From positions 1-64,000 of the forward strand of contig JAQGEQ010000124.1 of NCBI GenBank assembly GCA_034620365.1: DNA of 64,000 bases. Reading direction: 5' to 3'. The translations under genes and the position numbers were made by a program. The DNA is from Pegea sp. RAD2-039. Its lineage: Eukaryota; Chordata; Thaliacea; Salpida; Salpidae. The notes beneath the pieces were generated by a model, which saw only the letters and a list, made by a program, of their open reading frames with translations, was not told the origin of the DNA and did no database searches. Of this stretch, positions 22,965-34,580 are shown in pieces (the stretch's first letter is position 1; every line of letters starts with the position of its first letter).

Positions 22965-25900
22965 TCAGCTAGTGACGTCATAAGCTACGTCATATCGCGC
23001 AAACTTTTTATATCCTAAAGTTATTCCAGAGACGATGAAATAATGAAAATAACCGATCAAAATAAACAGAAAAACAAAAAGAATCAAAAGCAACAAAAAC
23101 GTAACAAAAAAGAACACCGCGTTTGATGACGTCACTATCGGCATCACTTCTGTGGTTTCCATAGCAACCGATCGAAGCTTTCGACTAATACTAACCTCTT
23201 CCTAACAAAAAATGACGTCACGATCGCGACAAAATGGTGTTTTTTAAAACTTACTTTTCGACAAATCACTTCATTAGCAACATCACAATCACATCGCCAT
23301 TCTAATGACGTCATTTGCCGCCATATGCAATTAGCGGGACAATCGAGCAGTGTGCATTCATGCGGAACTTCACATTTAACACCCAAGAGAGTTTCACATC
23401 GAGCTTTCTAAAAAAAAGAGTTAATGACGTCATAAAACGTAGTAATGACGTCATACCTTAAAACATCGTGGATCAGGGTTAGGTCCTTCACATAAACACG
23501 TGATTTTTGTGATGTAAGGATACGAGAGCGCTGATTGGTTGATATTTGATTGACAGACGTTTAGATGACAACGACTGTCCCAACAAGGGTTTCTAAGGTG
23601 ACAAAACTGACCAGTAAATCGTGGATCCCGACATTTGCAGTACCAACTTCCAATCGTGTTTCGACATTTCCCGCCATTTAAACAAAATGGCCGATTTTCC
23701 TTACATTCATCTCGATCGACGCATCTGTTAAAGTGACGTTATTTAGCGCTTGTTACGTCATTGTTACGTCATTCTATCGAATAATATTTATAGAAATTTT
23801 TTTTTTAATTTCTAAAGATTTTTATTATTTTTATTAAGTTGTATATTTATAATTATAACTATCATAAAAAAATGAACTTGATTTTATAAATAAATATAAA
23901 AATATTTGACAAACAAATTAATTATAATGATAGTTCACGTTTTACTATAGTGAATATATTATCGCTAATATTCTAATAAAATAATATTTATATATTTAAT
24001 TATATGTTACAAATATTTATAATAAATTGATTATAGGTAAAATCGTTTAGTTTTGCATTCATATTAAAAATCTTCGAAATAATTAGTTTGAAATTTATAA
24101 TATATATTTAAAATATATATTTATTATTATTATTATCATTATAAATAAGTTATTATTATTATTAGTCAAACATAAGCTGATATTATTGAAACTAATAATT
24201 GCGATAATAATAAATATATATTTAATAATTTGATAATAACGAAATTACAAATAATAATAATTACTAACTGTAGCGTTTTTTCGTCTACATGGTAACCATG
24301 GTTACAAGCGCACGCTGGAGTAGTATGATTAAAGGCCACACAATGAGTGTTGCTTGGACACGTGTGGTTAATACAGAGATTGGTTTCGCATTGCTCTCCA
24401 ACAACACCTAGTGATAAAAAGTTGTAAAAGACGCGATTCAACGCGATTTCATTCAACCAACCTTTTCTGCATTTACAGAAATATCCACTAGATATTTCAT
24501 ACCTAATTCGGTGTTTAAAGATTGGTCGGGTCGAAGTTCGGTGTTTTCCGACTCCACAGCCTCTTAATCCCCGCAAAGTTTCATAATTTTTCCGATCACT
24601 ACGATCGTAACAAGTCCCGCCATGTTGGCATGGATTCGAAGCACAATCATCAAAATCAATCTAAAACAGGAAATGACGTCATCGCTGACTACGTCATTAA
24701 GTCGCTAACCTCACAACGAGAACCAGAAAATCCTTTGTGACATCGACACTCAACACCGTTGATGACGTCAACACAAACACCGTCATGATGACAGGGGTTG
24801 TGGGTCTTACATTGGGGCACCTCACAATACATTCCCGTGTACCCAGTGACGTCACAATTGCATAGGAAAGTACCTGAGATGAAATAGAACAAAATTTCAA
24901 TTCTGAGTTTAGAATTAAAAAATAATTTATTTTTATTTATAGCAACGGGGCCCTTTAAGACTGGTCAGCGTTTGAGTCGACCTTACTAAGTCTCTAATCC
25001 TACGCCCGATTTAATAAATTGTTATGTCAGAATCACTCGCGTTGTTCAAGAAGAAGTTGAACCTTTATAATATTGCCATTTCGAAACTGTGAATTTTTCC
25101 CTTTTTTTTAAATATTATTTTAATTTTATCTAATTGTTTATCTAATAATCATATTATTGTTATTATATACTTTGAGGTATTTCGAAATGCCACGTGTTAC
25201 ATCTTTTGCTTTCTATATATTTGACTGATTGTATTTTTTGATGTGAATTCACAAGTCAATTGATGCATCTTCAGTCACCAAACACAAGATTTTTTCGTGG
25301 ACTTTTTACACGTCAAGGTGCTGGCGAATTTTATCAAATAGTTTTTTGAAGTCACGCTCTTTAATATTAGTGACTGAAGTAGACGCCCCGGAAGCACCTT
25401 AACGTGCCGCTAAGATGTTTTGTGGACCATAATTTTGTAAAATAAATCAAAGTAATTTGGTGACCAGTTTTTGACCTCTAAACTAAAAAGCGTTTTTATC
25501 ACGATTCAATTAAAGATCATAAAAATTATGAAAAATAACCAAAACTGACCATTTAAACAACTTCCACCATTCAAACAGGTGCCTGGACCACATTCTGACT
25601 TGGTCTCACATCTGGGACCCTCATAACCAGGGTCGCAAGCACAACGAAACTAAAAAAAAATAATCAAAATTCTAAAAATCGCAACTTTTATCTTTGCTTA
25701 CGTCATCAACTTCTACGTCATCAATACAGTTGCCATGGTCACCACACGGAATGACGTCACAGGGCCGTGTAGTGTTCTGGTCACATTCTGGGCCAGTTAG
25801 ACCAGGGGGACACTCGCAAACGTACTGCTGGTCACTTTTACTGGTTGCTAGGTTACGACATCGGGCGTTGCTAGGACAAGGCTCATATGTGTCGCAATAA

Positions 25901-26742
25901 TCGGCTTCGCGCTCGCATCGGAGACCATAGAAGGGCGTCGGGCATGAACAGAAACTAAAACTGAGAATTGGAGTCAAAAAAGGATTTTTTTGTTTAATTT
26001 AAATATTTACTCGTTTCCTTGGTGACAGATTCCACCGTTTTGGCATCGATCAGAGCCGTCGTCATGGAAACAGGATTCATAGCAACTGTAGTCTGAATGA
26101 GTTTCAGTTTTAGGGAATTCCCGAAAAATTTAGATTTCATACCAAAAGAGATTTCGGCGAAATCGCGGTAATGATGACGACACACGCACGCGAAATCTTT
26201 CGGATCTTCATCTGATTCCGGAGTATTGATGCAGAACGGTTTTGATTTTGAAATCTGTGAAAAAAAGTGTTCCCAATTGTTTTTTTTTATTTTTTACTGT
26301 GTGACTTACTGTCATGCAAATTAAAGTTCCAAGACGTAAGGGACATATACAACGTCCCCTGCTATTCTGTGCCACGCAGGATCCGTCATTGAGGTTGATG
26401 GACAAAATGGTCGCTGAATAAGTTGGAGTTGAAAAAACTGAAAAAAAATTTTCAATTAAACAAAAAATTTGAAAAAAGTTTAAAAAATATAAACAAATAA
26501 GAATTATAAATTTCTATAAAATAATAATTAAAAATAAATAAATATTATAAATTAGTAGTAATAAAAAATAATTTATAATTAAAAATTAACAATATAAATA
26601 TCAAAAATTTATTAGTTAAAAAGATTTTTCGAAAATTCAAAAAATACAAAAAATCATAAAATAAAAAAGCCAAAAACGTACCATTGATAATAACCGAAGT
26701 AAAAATCAAATTATAAAATACTGACATCGTACTAGAAGCCAT
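22965..26742 (-). CDS. Single-pass membrane protein with eight EGF modules, twelve exons
   Basis: Exons (minus): 26682-26742, 26310-26437, 26143-26254, 26011-26092, 25702-25954, 25550-25649, 24710-24873, 24462-24660, 24269-24407, 23457-23724, 23255-23407, 22965-23201; all phases agree, about 631 aa. A signal peptide (MASSTMSVFYNLIFTSVIING) precedes a Cys-containing N-terminal region and eight EGF-like modules (for example CQNGGICHQGN, CVCECPPGLTGPEC-type, CLNGGSC, CHHDGVC, CQHGGTC, CLNGGKC). One calcium-binding-type module starts RDECKENRPFCLNGG. A further Cys-rich region follows, then a membrane helix (about 20 residues of F/L/I/V after NAVFFF) and a short cytoplasmic tail ending at a TGACGTCA palindrome. 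No DSL, laminin-G or kinase domain is seen, so it is not a standard Notch ligand. Adhesion or receptor role is inferred. Module 6 carries an unusually long loop, so an intron could have been missed there. Confidence 0.8.
24950..25245 (+). mobile_element. LINE 3'-end fragment in an intron of the EGF gene
   Basis: Plus-strand sequence around 25030-25080 encodes SESLALFKKKLNLYNIAISK, matching the C-terminus of the LINE ORF at 49.8 kb, then a 3' end with CACGTGTTACATCTTTTGC. It lies antisense in the intron between 24874 and 25549. 5'-truncated. Confidence 0.7.
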
Positions 26743-27239
26743 AGAAAAAAAATTGATATTCTAACAACAAAAAATCTACTAATTGATAAAACTCAATAAA
26801 ACCCTTTCGTATATATATCAAAAAATCGCGTTTTTCTACAAATCGCCAGACGATGACGTCATTTTTAGACACACGAAGAGACTTTTACCATATAAAGAAA
26901 TTAACAATAACTAATAAAAATAAGTTAATTTTTTATCAGATGACATATAACTAAATATTTATAAAATTTCATTTGTTATTTAAAAATTGAACAAATTGTT
27001 TTGAAATCTTAAAATTTTTGCTGATTATTATTAACTTATTCAAATTCTCAATAACTTTTCTATATTTAGACATAAAAAATTTAACTAAATTTTTTTGCAA
27101 GCGTTTATTTATTAATTGATTTAATTATCAAATTATTATAATTTTCTGTTATAAATCCAATTATTTACATATTTATGTTTAATATTAAAAATAATTAATA
27201 AAGTTCCGGCCTTTATGGTTGTACTCCAAAATAGTTTCA
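26743..27239. other. Upstream region of the EGF gene
   Basis: AT-rich. Contains one TGACGTCA palindrome near 26852, about 110 bp upstream of the EGF-gene start, which could be a promoter element or simply one of the many copies here. Nothing else is recognised. Confidence 0.4.
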
Positions 27240-27545
27240 AAGATAAATTGAAGTTAGATACAAAAGACGTTTCTTCTGGATGCTTATTTTCTTCTCTTCT
27301 TCAGTTGTTTACGAAGTAGAGAGCGCCAGTCGGAGCGATCCGCTGCGATATCTTCCCAATTGCTGGTATTGATGTTGAGCGATTTCATATCGCGCTTCCA
27401 AGTATCTTTAAAACGTAGAAGAGATGTGATCTTTGATAGCTCCTCGGACAACAGATCATTTGAGATCTGCTCTTCTTTCATCTGACCATCGTTGTCAGGC
27501 CAGTTGGTCCAGGACTTTCTTGTTTGAGGACTTTTTCTGTCATTG
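27240..27545 (-). mobile_element. Remnant of a second type of non-LTR retrotransposon ORF
   Basis: The minus strand is open for about 90 codons ending near 27284. It reads RFKDTWKRDMKSLNINTSNW, then EDIAADRSDWRSLLRKQLKK, the well-known tail of RT-containing LINE polyproteins (KDxxKRDLKxLxIDxxxWExxAxDRxxWR). It is preceded by a WTNWPDNDGQM-type segment. Only the 3' end of the ORF survives. It differs from the LINE fragments at 3.6, 24.9, 47, 49.5 and 63 kb. Confidence 0.8.
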
Positions 27546-29572
27546 TACCGACAACGAACATAAAATTTGTTTAGCTCAATAGAAGCTTTACAATATTTAT
27601 AAAATTATTATTAGAATTATTTAAATATTATATTTTAAATCTAGATTATTAGCAGAAGTTATTTTCAGGATTTTATAAATTAATTAACAATTAAAAGAAA
27701 TATTAAAACAAAATTATTTTAAAAAGTTTTAACTAAATATATATTAGAGTGTCACGTGAACAAATTTATTGTTTCTACTTCAAGATAATCCTTGTGTTTC
27801 TTTCCACTAACCAATAAATTTTCTTTTTTGAAAAAGAGGAACTAAATATGTTTTGTATTTCAAAGATTTACTGGTGACAAAAAAACGCCAAAAATTTAAA
27901 AAATCAGTTTAAAAAAAAACAACGCTTAAAAAAATAAAGTTAAAAATCAGTTTTTTTTAATGAAAAAGTTTGATTAGGGGCAGATTTGTGAAATAAGTAA
28001 ACAAAAGTCCTTTTTTGGAAACTGGCCCGTTGTTTTATGTAGTAGTAAATAAATAAATAAATTTTTCAGAAAATATTTTAAAATTGTTATTTTCGATATG
28101 ACAGCTTTTTATACAATTTGTGGTTCAGCTCGTGCGACGATTCAATCAAGAGAGAAATTTTTAAAATATTTAGATTTCAACAAAAGATTATATCAAGTTA
28201 GTATGTTTGATAGTTGGAAACACAAAAAATCTTTTGAAGTAAAACTAGTTAAAACTCATAAAATGGCTTTTTAACTTTTTGGATTTTCTGTAAATTAATT
28301 TAATGTTGATGATTTCATTTTAAAATAATTTTAGGGTTTTAAACTTTCTAGTTTAAATTAAATAATATACTTTTAGAATTTATAGTTAAAACATTTTATT
28401 TGAAAATGAATAAAATAAGTATTCAGCTTTTTCTTATGTTGCTATTTAATTACAGATTTACTCTAAAATATAAACAAAACAAATTTGTATTTTTATTGTA
28501 ACCAACTTTTCAATATTTCCATTTGAATTAAAAATTCCACAGTTTTATATATTACCAGTTTTATCATCAGTCTTGTGAGTTTTATATCCTTGTATAATTT
28601 TAAAAACTAAATAAAGAGAAATAACTTAAAAAAAGATTAATACAAAAATGTAAAATTCAAAGATTAGATTGTAAATAAGAAAGATTTTTTTATAAATTAA
28701 TTTTTTATTTTTCAATCTAAAATGTTCATGTTTTTCTGCTTCTGATATTAAACCATTTGGAAAAACTAACATCATAATACAACTATATATTTTCCATCAC
28801 CTAACTTATTGTTGTTTGTTACAACATTTGAAGCTATTCAGGAAACACGACATTTTGGTGTCTTCATCAAATTATTACAACAAATATTATCAGTTTTTCG
28901 ACTTTGTCTGAATCTTTTTCAGACATAAACAATTTGTCTCAAAAATCAGATTTTGAAATAAACATTTATTAAATATTTTGAATACTTATTGATTCAGTTT
29001 TTCTTCTCTTAATTTTTTTTTAATCAAACATATCTTGTTCCAAATCAATATTTTGATTAAATTCTAAAACTATTTAGGAATTGTTAAAGTATTTTTGAAA
29101 TATTTTAAACTTATTTTTAGATTCTAAGTTATTGAATCTTAAATTTATAAAAAAAATTTTCTAATTTTTAACTTGGTGACTATTTAGTTTCATGGAAACG
29201 AAAAGCAAAAATAAGAAACTTTTTAAAAATGAAATTTAAAAAATATTGTTTAAAGATTACTTTATCGAAACTGAAAAAATAATTAATTTATAAAAATTTA
29301 GATAAATTTTCTTCACCTTTAAAACACTTTTAAAACAATTTTTTCAAATTTAATTTTTAATGGTTGTATAAATTTGAAATTAATTTAATCAGAAAATGTA
29401 ATTAATCGACAACCTTGACTTTGAAACAAAGAGGTCATCAGTGACGTCATCTTAAATAACTTTCAGTGCAAGTTTTGAAATGTTAACAATTTTATTAAAC
29501 AGTTTGAAGATATAAAATTTTATACAAAGAAAATTTCCGAATAATTCACTTTTAATATAATTATTATTATTA
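27546..29572. other. AT-rich stretch, one possible exon
   Basis: Apart from the candidate exon at 28098-28196 I see only AT-rich sequence. A TGACGTCA palindrome lies near 29440. Confidence 0.4.
28098..28196 (+). CDS. Possible first coding exon, unassigned
   Basis: An ATG opens 33 codons ending exactly at a donor-like GTTAGT. It reads MTAFYTICGSARATIQSREK and continues FLKYLDFNKRLYQ. Composition is less AT-rich than the flanks and the residues look protein-like (helical, basic). No matching downstream exon was found in the next 1.3 kb. Peroxin-11-like N-termini have a vaguely similar feel, but this is not strong enough to name. Confidence 0.25.
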
Positions 29573-30259
29573 TTATGTCATTTCTATATAATTATAATTA
29601 TATGGGGATTCTGTTGAAGATAACAGGACTTTCAGCGATTCAAGCCAATTCTTTGCTTCGTTGTACTTCCTTATCAGGTTATTATTCAATTTCTTCAGAT
29701 AATCAGAAATTGTTTTCAAAGCTTAAAAGATGATGACGTCATAAGAAAAATTGTAAATACATTACTTAAAGTCTGTTTTTTTAATTTTTAGAAATCTTGT
29801 TTGGAAACACTTTTATTCGCAACTAAATTAATTTTTAACTAACCGTTTAAATCTGGCATTGCTGTTGTTGGCCACCATTGTCTAGTTGTTGATGACGTGT
29901 ACCACCAAGGTCGACCAGTTGTTGATGACGTGTACCACCAAGGTCGACCAGTTGTGGATGACGTGTACCACCAAGGCCGACCAGTTGTGGATGACGTGTA
30001 CCACCAAGGTCGACCAGTTGTACTGATTGTGTTCCACCACGAATATTTGGTAAACCTCCACCAAGACGAATTAGTAGTCGTAGGAACTATGACGTAATAA
30101 TGACGTCATGTTACTTCCATAATAAAAAATAGAATATTTACCATTGTTATAAGGCCAATAATTATAAGAACGACTTATATTATGACGTGGTACGTAAATA
30201 GATTGCGTTTCTATGACAACCAATGAAGCAACGAACAAAATCTTGAAGAAAAAATTCAT
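29573..30259 (-). CDS. Small secreted protein with Trp-rich tandem repeats, possible amidated-peptide precursor
   Basis: Exons (minus): 30142-30259, 29844-30086, 29573-29721; phases agree, 169 aa. Residues 1-20 form a clear signal peptide (MNFFFKILFVASLVVIETQS). After a Tyr/Asn-rich stretch come four tandem copies of PWWYTSSTTGR (33 bp each, about 29887-30018), preceded by a degenerate SWWNTISTTGR; the last copy ends STTRQWW. Each boundary is Gly-Arg, the usual amidation plus monobasic cleavage signal in invertebrate neuropeptide precursors, so processing could release several PWWYTSSTT-amide peptides. Against this, Pro follows each Arg, which many convertases dislike. The C-terminal ~50 residues form a Lys/Leu helix. 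Alternatives: an adhesive or structural secreted protein. Intron 1 is 55 nt. No family recognised. Confidence 0.75.
29887..30020. repeat. 33-bp in-frame tandem repeat (four copies) in the secreted-protein exon
   Basis: Unit on the plus strand: GACGTGTACCACCAAGGTC followed by GACCAGTTGTTGAT. Copies are nearly identical (third-position differences such as CGA/CGG), suggesting recent expansion or homogenisation while keeping frame. Confidence 0.95.
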
Positions 30260-31127
30260 TTTTAAGACTCTGTAAAAAAACGATCAGAAAAAGTTGTTTA
30301 TTTTCATGTATACAGTAAACTAAAAATGTTTAAATAACTTTATAACAATCGGTTTCTTATAAACCTTTGATTTTTCAATCTTCTTGTTTTCATTCTATTT
30401 ACTTTCGAAATTTTTTTTATTTATATATCCAAGTGTTTGTTGAAATGATTATTGGAAATGATGCATTTCCTAAATAGCTTTCAATGTTGTAACAAACAAT
30501 ATACATAACAATATAGAAAGCAAAAAGAAATTAAAAGGAAAAGTTGTAACAGAAAACTGCTAATATAATACTTTGGAGTTTTTTTAAATAATTAAAATTT
30601 TATCACTTAGAAGATAATTATTTTCTTTTAATCAAATATTTCAAATTGAAAAAATTTCTCATTTAAATAAATACATTTTAATTTTGGATTATTATAGATT
30701 ACTTTTGATTTTGAAATTAAAGAAAAATAAATTAATTAATTTTGTTTAGAGATCCAAAAATTAATTCAGATTATATTAAAAGTTTAATCTACAATTATTA
30801 CAAAAAATTATTAAAGGTATAAAAGTAAAATTTATTTTCAGGTTAAAAGAAAATTGGTCGCTAAGTGGCGCTAATGAATCTTTTTATTTAAGTTTAATTT
30901 TGTTTTTTAAAATCGAAATTTTAGATAATTATAGAAATAGAACTCAAAATTTATTGAAATTTAAAACAAAATAATTTTTATTTTTAAGATAAATCATTAA
31001 CTAATCTTTAAACTAAAAACTTTGTAAAAAAATATTAATCAATTGTCATCAAACATTTTATTAATCGACTAAAAACAAAATGAGGCCAAAACAGTAAAAA
31101 GCCATTTTGGACACAGCAAACAAAAAC
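30260..31127. other. AT-rich spacer
   Basis: Lies between the Kremen stop and the secreted-protein start, both on the minus strand. It contains the promoter side of the latter and the Kremen 3' UTR. No other feature is visible. Confidence 0.5.
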
Positions 31128-32143
31128 TTATTCACTCATTTGGATAGGATTATGAAAAGTACTTGAAGGTAATGACGTCACATTTGCTTGCATTTCTAAT
31201 CTAGTGTTTGTTGTCGTCACGTGTTTACTTCGGCGCCTTGACAACTCCCATAGCAACAGAATAGCGCAAATTAGTAAAATAATCGCTGCCGCAGCAGATC
31301 CTAACATTATTCCGATTGATTTAACGTTATGACCGATTGATGACGTCATCGTTTCGTCTTCAAATCCAATGACGTCAATAGTTTCGATAACTTCTTCAGG
31401 ATCTGCGTATGACGTCATCGATTATTTGAAAAATGGATTTTAGCAAAAATGACCCAAATAATTAAAAAAAAATTTAGAATAAATTAAAAGAAAACTTAAA
31501 TCTATTAAATTTATTTAAATTTTCTAAAAAAAGGATTAAAAATATAAGATAAAGTTGTTTATCGAACTAATGACGTCATTGGCGCTTTTACCTTCTGTTG
31601 TGACGTCATCAACTACACCTTCCAACTTCAGAATGTAATTGGTTGTGTTAGTGACGTCAGTATTTGTTACTGTAGCTAAAATTGTAAACAGAAATTTCAA
31701 AAGATTATATCGCAATTTTGATGACGTCACCTTTTGTAAAAGTTTGAGGAGTCAGTTGGATTGATGATGACGTATTTGTGTCCGTTTGATTGACAACTAA
31801 AATAAATTCAAAATTTTGTTTTAATATTGAAATTTGATTTAAACAAAATTAATGATTTAAGAGAAAGAAAAATTTACAACCGCTAGAAGTCGCTAGCGAG
31901 TTATTTGTTTCAAATGTTTAAATATTTTGACTAATCGAATTTAATAATTAAATTATTAATCGATTTAATAAATAAAATATATTGACTGTCGTTAAGAGGT
32001 CACTAGCAAGTTAATAAATAATAAATATTGATTTATAATTGATAATCTTTTAGATAAAAAGATATAAAAATTAAAAAGTTGGTATAAACTAGAAAATAAT
32101 GTAATTAAAATAAAAAAAATGTGGAGGTGCCGGGCATCGATCC

Positions 32144-32178
<35 letters not shown>

Positions 32179-34580
32179 TCTGAGCTACACCCCCGTTAAT
32201 ACCGATTGAATAATAACTTAAATTAAATTAAAAAATTAAACTTACTATTAAAAAGTAAAGTAAATCCAAAATGTTTGATTGAATGGAAAGACTCAAAATG
32301 AATAATAATCGATCTGACTTCTTCAAGATCGAGTTTCACGCTCTTTGGAGGTTTATTTGATCCCTGATAAATCGCGTAAGTGTTTGGATGTGACGATTTA
32401 ACTGAATCCAATGAATGAATTGAAAGAAGGTCTGTGATTGGTTGAATATCGAAAAATATGAATTTCAAAATTAATTTCAAATTTTTTCGAATTTTTAATA
32501 AATTGCTGGGAATATGAATCGTCCAATCACAGGATTGTTGATGTTGATATGGTCCTGGCCATCTGGGTGAATATATTACGCCAGATATATCTTGATAATA
32601 AACACCACCACACATTCCAGCAATTGCTAAAAAAGTAGAAACAATTTTCAACTAAATTTTCAACTAAATTTTCAACTAAATTTTTCAACCAATTTTTCAA
32701 CTAAATTTTCAACTAAATTTTCAACTAAATTTTCAACTAAATTTTTCAACTAAATTTTCAACTAAATTTTTCAACTAAATTTTCAACCAAATTTTCAACC
32801 AAATTTTCAACTAAATTTTCAACCAAATTTTCAACTAAATTTTCAACTAAATTTTCAACTAAAATTTTCAACTAAATTTTTCAACTAAATTTTTCAACTA
32901 AATTTTTCAACTAAATTTTCAACTAAATTTTCAACTAAATTTTTCAACTAAATTTTCAACTAAATTTTTCAACTAAATTTTCAACTAAATTTTCAACTAA
33001 ATTTTCAACTAAATTTTCAACTAATTTTTCAACCAAATTTTCAACTAAATTTTCAACTAAATTTTTCAACTAAATTTTCAACCAAATTTTCAACCAAATT
33101 TTCAACTAAATTTTCAACCAAATTTTCAACTAAATTTTCAACTAAATTTTCAACTAAAATTTTCAACTAAATTTTTCAACTAAATTTTTCAACTAAATTT
33201 TTCAACTAACTATCATATACGGCAACTGCATCAGTTCCTCCACAAGCATGTACAGGATCTCCTACACAATGATCTTTGAGACACAAAATCGGAGCAAGTT
33301 CTTCCAGATCATCAACATCTTCAAGACATTGGCAAGATTTCCCTTCAAATAATCCTCCAAAACCAAATCTTTGATCTCTACAAAAATCCAAACATCTCGA
33401 TATCTTCATGGTGACGTCATTCTTCATCACGACCGTCTTATTCGAATCTCCGGGCGGAAGAAAGCATCCCTGATATGATGGTGCTGACGTCATCACGAAA
33501 TCAGTCACATGATTAGATGACGTCATCGAACTTACTGGAGCATGAAGGGATTTCACAAAGACGCATTTCTGGTTGGTTGCTAGTAGCGATAAAGCACCAT
33601 GGAAACACGCTGGCGTTCGGGTTTCTATGGAGATATGAAATCGGTTGCTAGGGATAATTTTGCTAAGGTTTTGTTTCAATTTTTTATGATGACGTCATCA
33701 CGACAAGTTTGTGAGTTGCTATGGAAACTGATTTTTGAAATTTTAAAATTACATTTTTATTTTTTAGTTAATAAAATTAATTAAATGAAAAAAAAATAAT
33801 AAAATTTTATTAAAAAACAAAATAATTTTTTGAAAGAATTTAATTTAATTTCAAAAGTTTAAAAAATGAAGTAGTACCTGCAGTAGTTTTCATCGAGATC
33901 TTTAAACTCTTCGAATCCAGTTTCATTCCAAAACAAGCATGACGTCATAATACCGCTCGTCGATTTTGGGGATTCGATATGATTCTGTGAACCTTCATAA
34001 TCGGCGCCATTGACAGTGTAGCATTCAGTTTCAACTAAAAAAAATTTTCAAAAATAGACTCTTTAGCACTATCTTGCGGAAATTTAAAAAAATATTTTAT
34101 TTTTATTCGACTAATTTTGAAATATTGTAAAATAATTTTATTATTATTTAATTGTAAAGTTAGTTCAGTAATTATGATTAGTTAAAAAAATATCTTTATT
34201 ATGTAAATTTAAAAATATTTAATAATTTACATTTAATTGGTGACGTCATCAACGTTTTTCGTCTATTTTAAAATTTTTTGTAGAATCTTATATTTTACAA
34301 CAACAACAACAATTTGAAAATTTCTCTTTAATAAAATGATTTATAAGTTTACATAAAGCTATAAATAATTACCTTAAAATTTTATTATGAGATTTAAAAA
34401 AACTTTAATTTAGTTTCCAGTTTTATTATAAACTTTAATTTGAAATATTTTTCAAAAATGTAAAAGTTAAATAATAATAAATAATTCAAACTTACCTTTA
34501 TCATAATCGTCTAAACTAAAAGTGAAAATTGTCGTAACTAAGCAACAAGTAAATAAAAATAAAAAAAATTTCATTTTCAT
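31128..34580 (-). CDS. KREMEN1: Kremen-type receptor: kringle, WSC, CUB, transmembrane
   Basis: In vertebrates Kremen binds Dickkopf and removes LRP5/6 from the surface, dampening Wnt signalling. Exons (minus): 34496-34580, 33878-34034, 33536-33624, 33211-33483, 32246-32626, 31731-31796, 31592-31675, 31128-31402; phases agree, 469 aa, close to the vertebrate length. A signal peptide is followed by a kringle with six Cys (CYTVNGADYEGSQN, SCLFWNETG, NYCRNP, PWCF, LCEIPSC). Next are a WSC domain (YQGCFLPPG, CLDFCRDQRFGFGGL, CQCLED) and a CUB domain (CGGVYYQDISGVIYSPRWP). A Thr-rich stalk, one membrane helix (GIMLGSAAAAIILLICAILL) and a short tail complete it. The domain order is diagnostic. Symbol KREMEN1 is used for the family; I cannot distinguish paralogues. 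A tRNA-Ala and a large minisatellite lie in introns. Confidence 0.93.
32122..32194 (-). tRNA. tRNA-Ala (AGC)
   Basis: 73 nt: acceptor GGGGGTG with CACCTCC (one G-T pair), D-arm GCTCAGATGGTAGAGC, anticodon loop TTAGCAT (AGC), T-arm GGATCGATGCC. T-run follows. Located in the Kremen intron between exons 5 and 6, same strand as the host. Confidence 0.97.
32640..33207. repeat. 12-13 bp minisatellite filling a Kremen intron
   Basis: About 44 units of TTTTCAACTAAA(T), with minor CCAAA variants, occupy nearly the entire intron between the donor at 33210 and the acceptor at 32627. The donor GTTAGTTG blends into the repeat itself, so the array starts at the splice site. Confidence 0.97.

Noticed and set aside
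29897-30097. Plus-strand frame with YHQGRPVVDDV repeats
   Set aside because: Antisense shadow of the 33-bp coding repeat. The minus-strand model has a signal peptide and agreeing splice phases.
33599-33784. Plus-strand frame METRWRSGFYGDMK
   Set aside because: Antisense to the Kremen kringle exon at 33536-33624.
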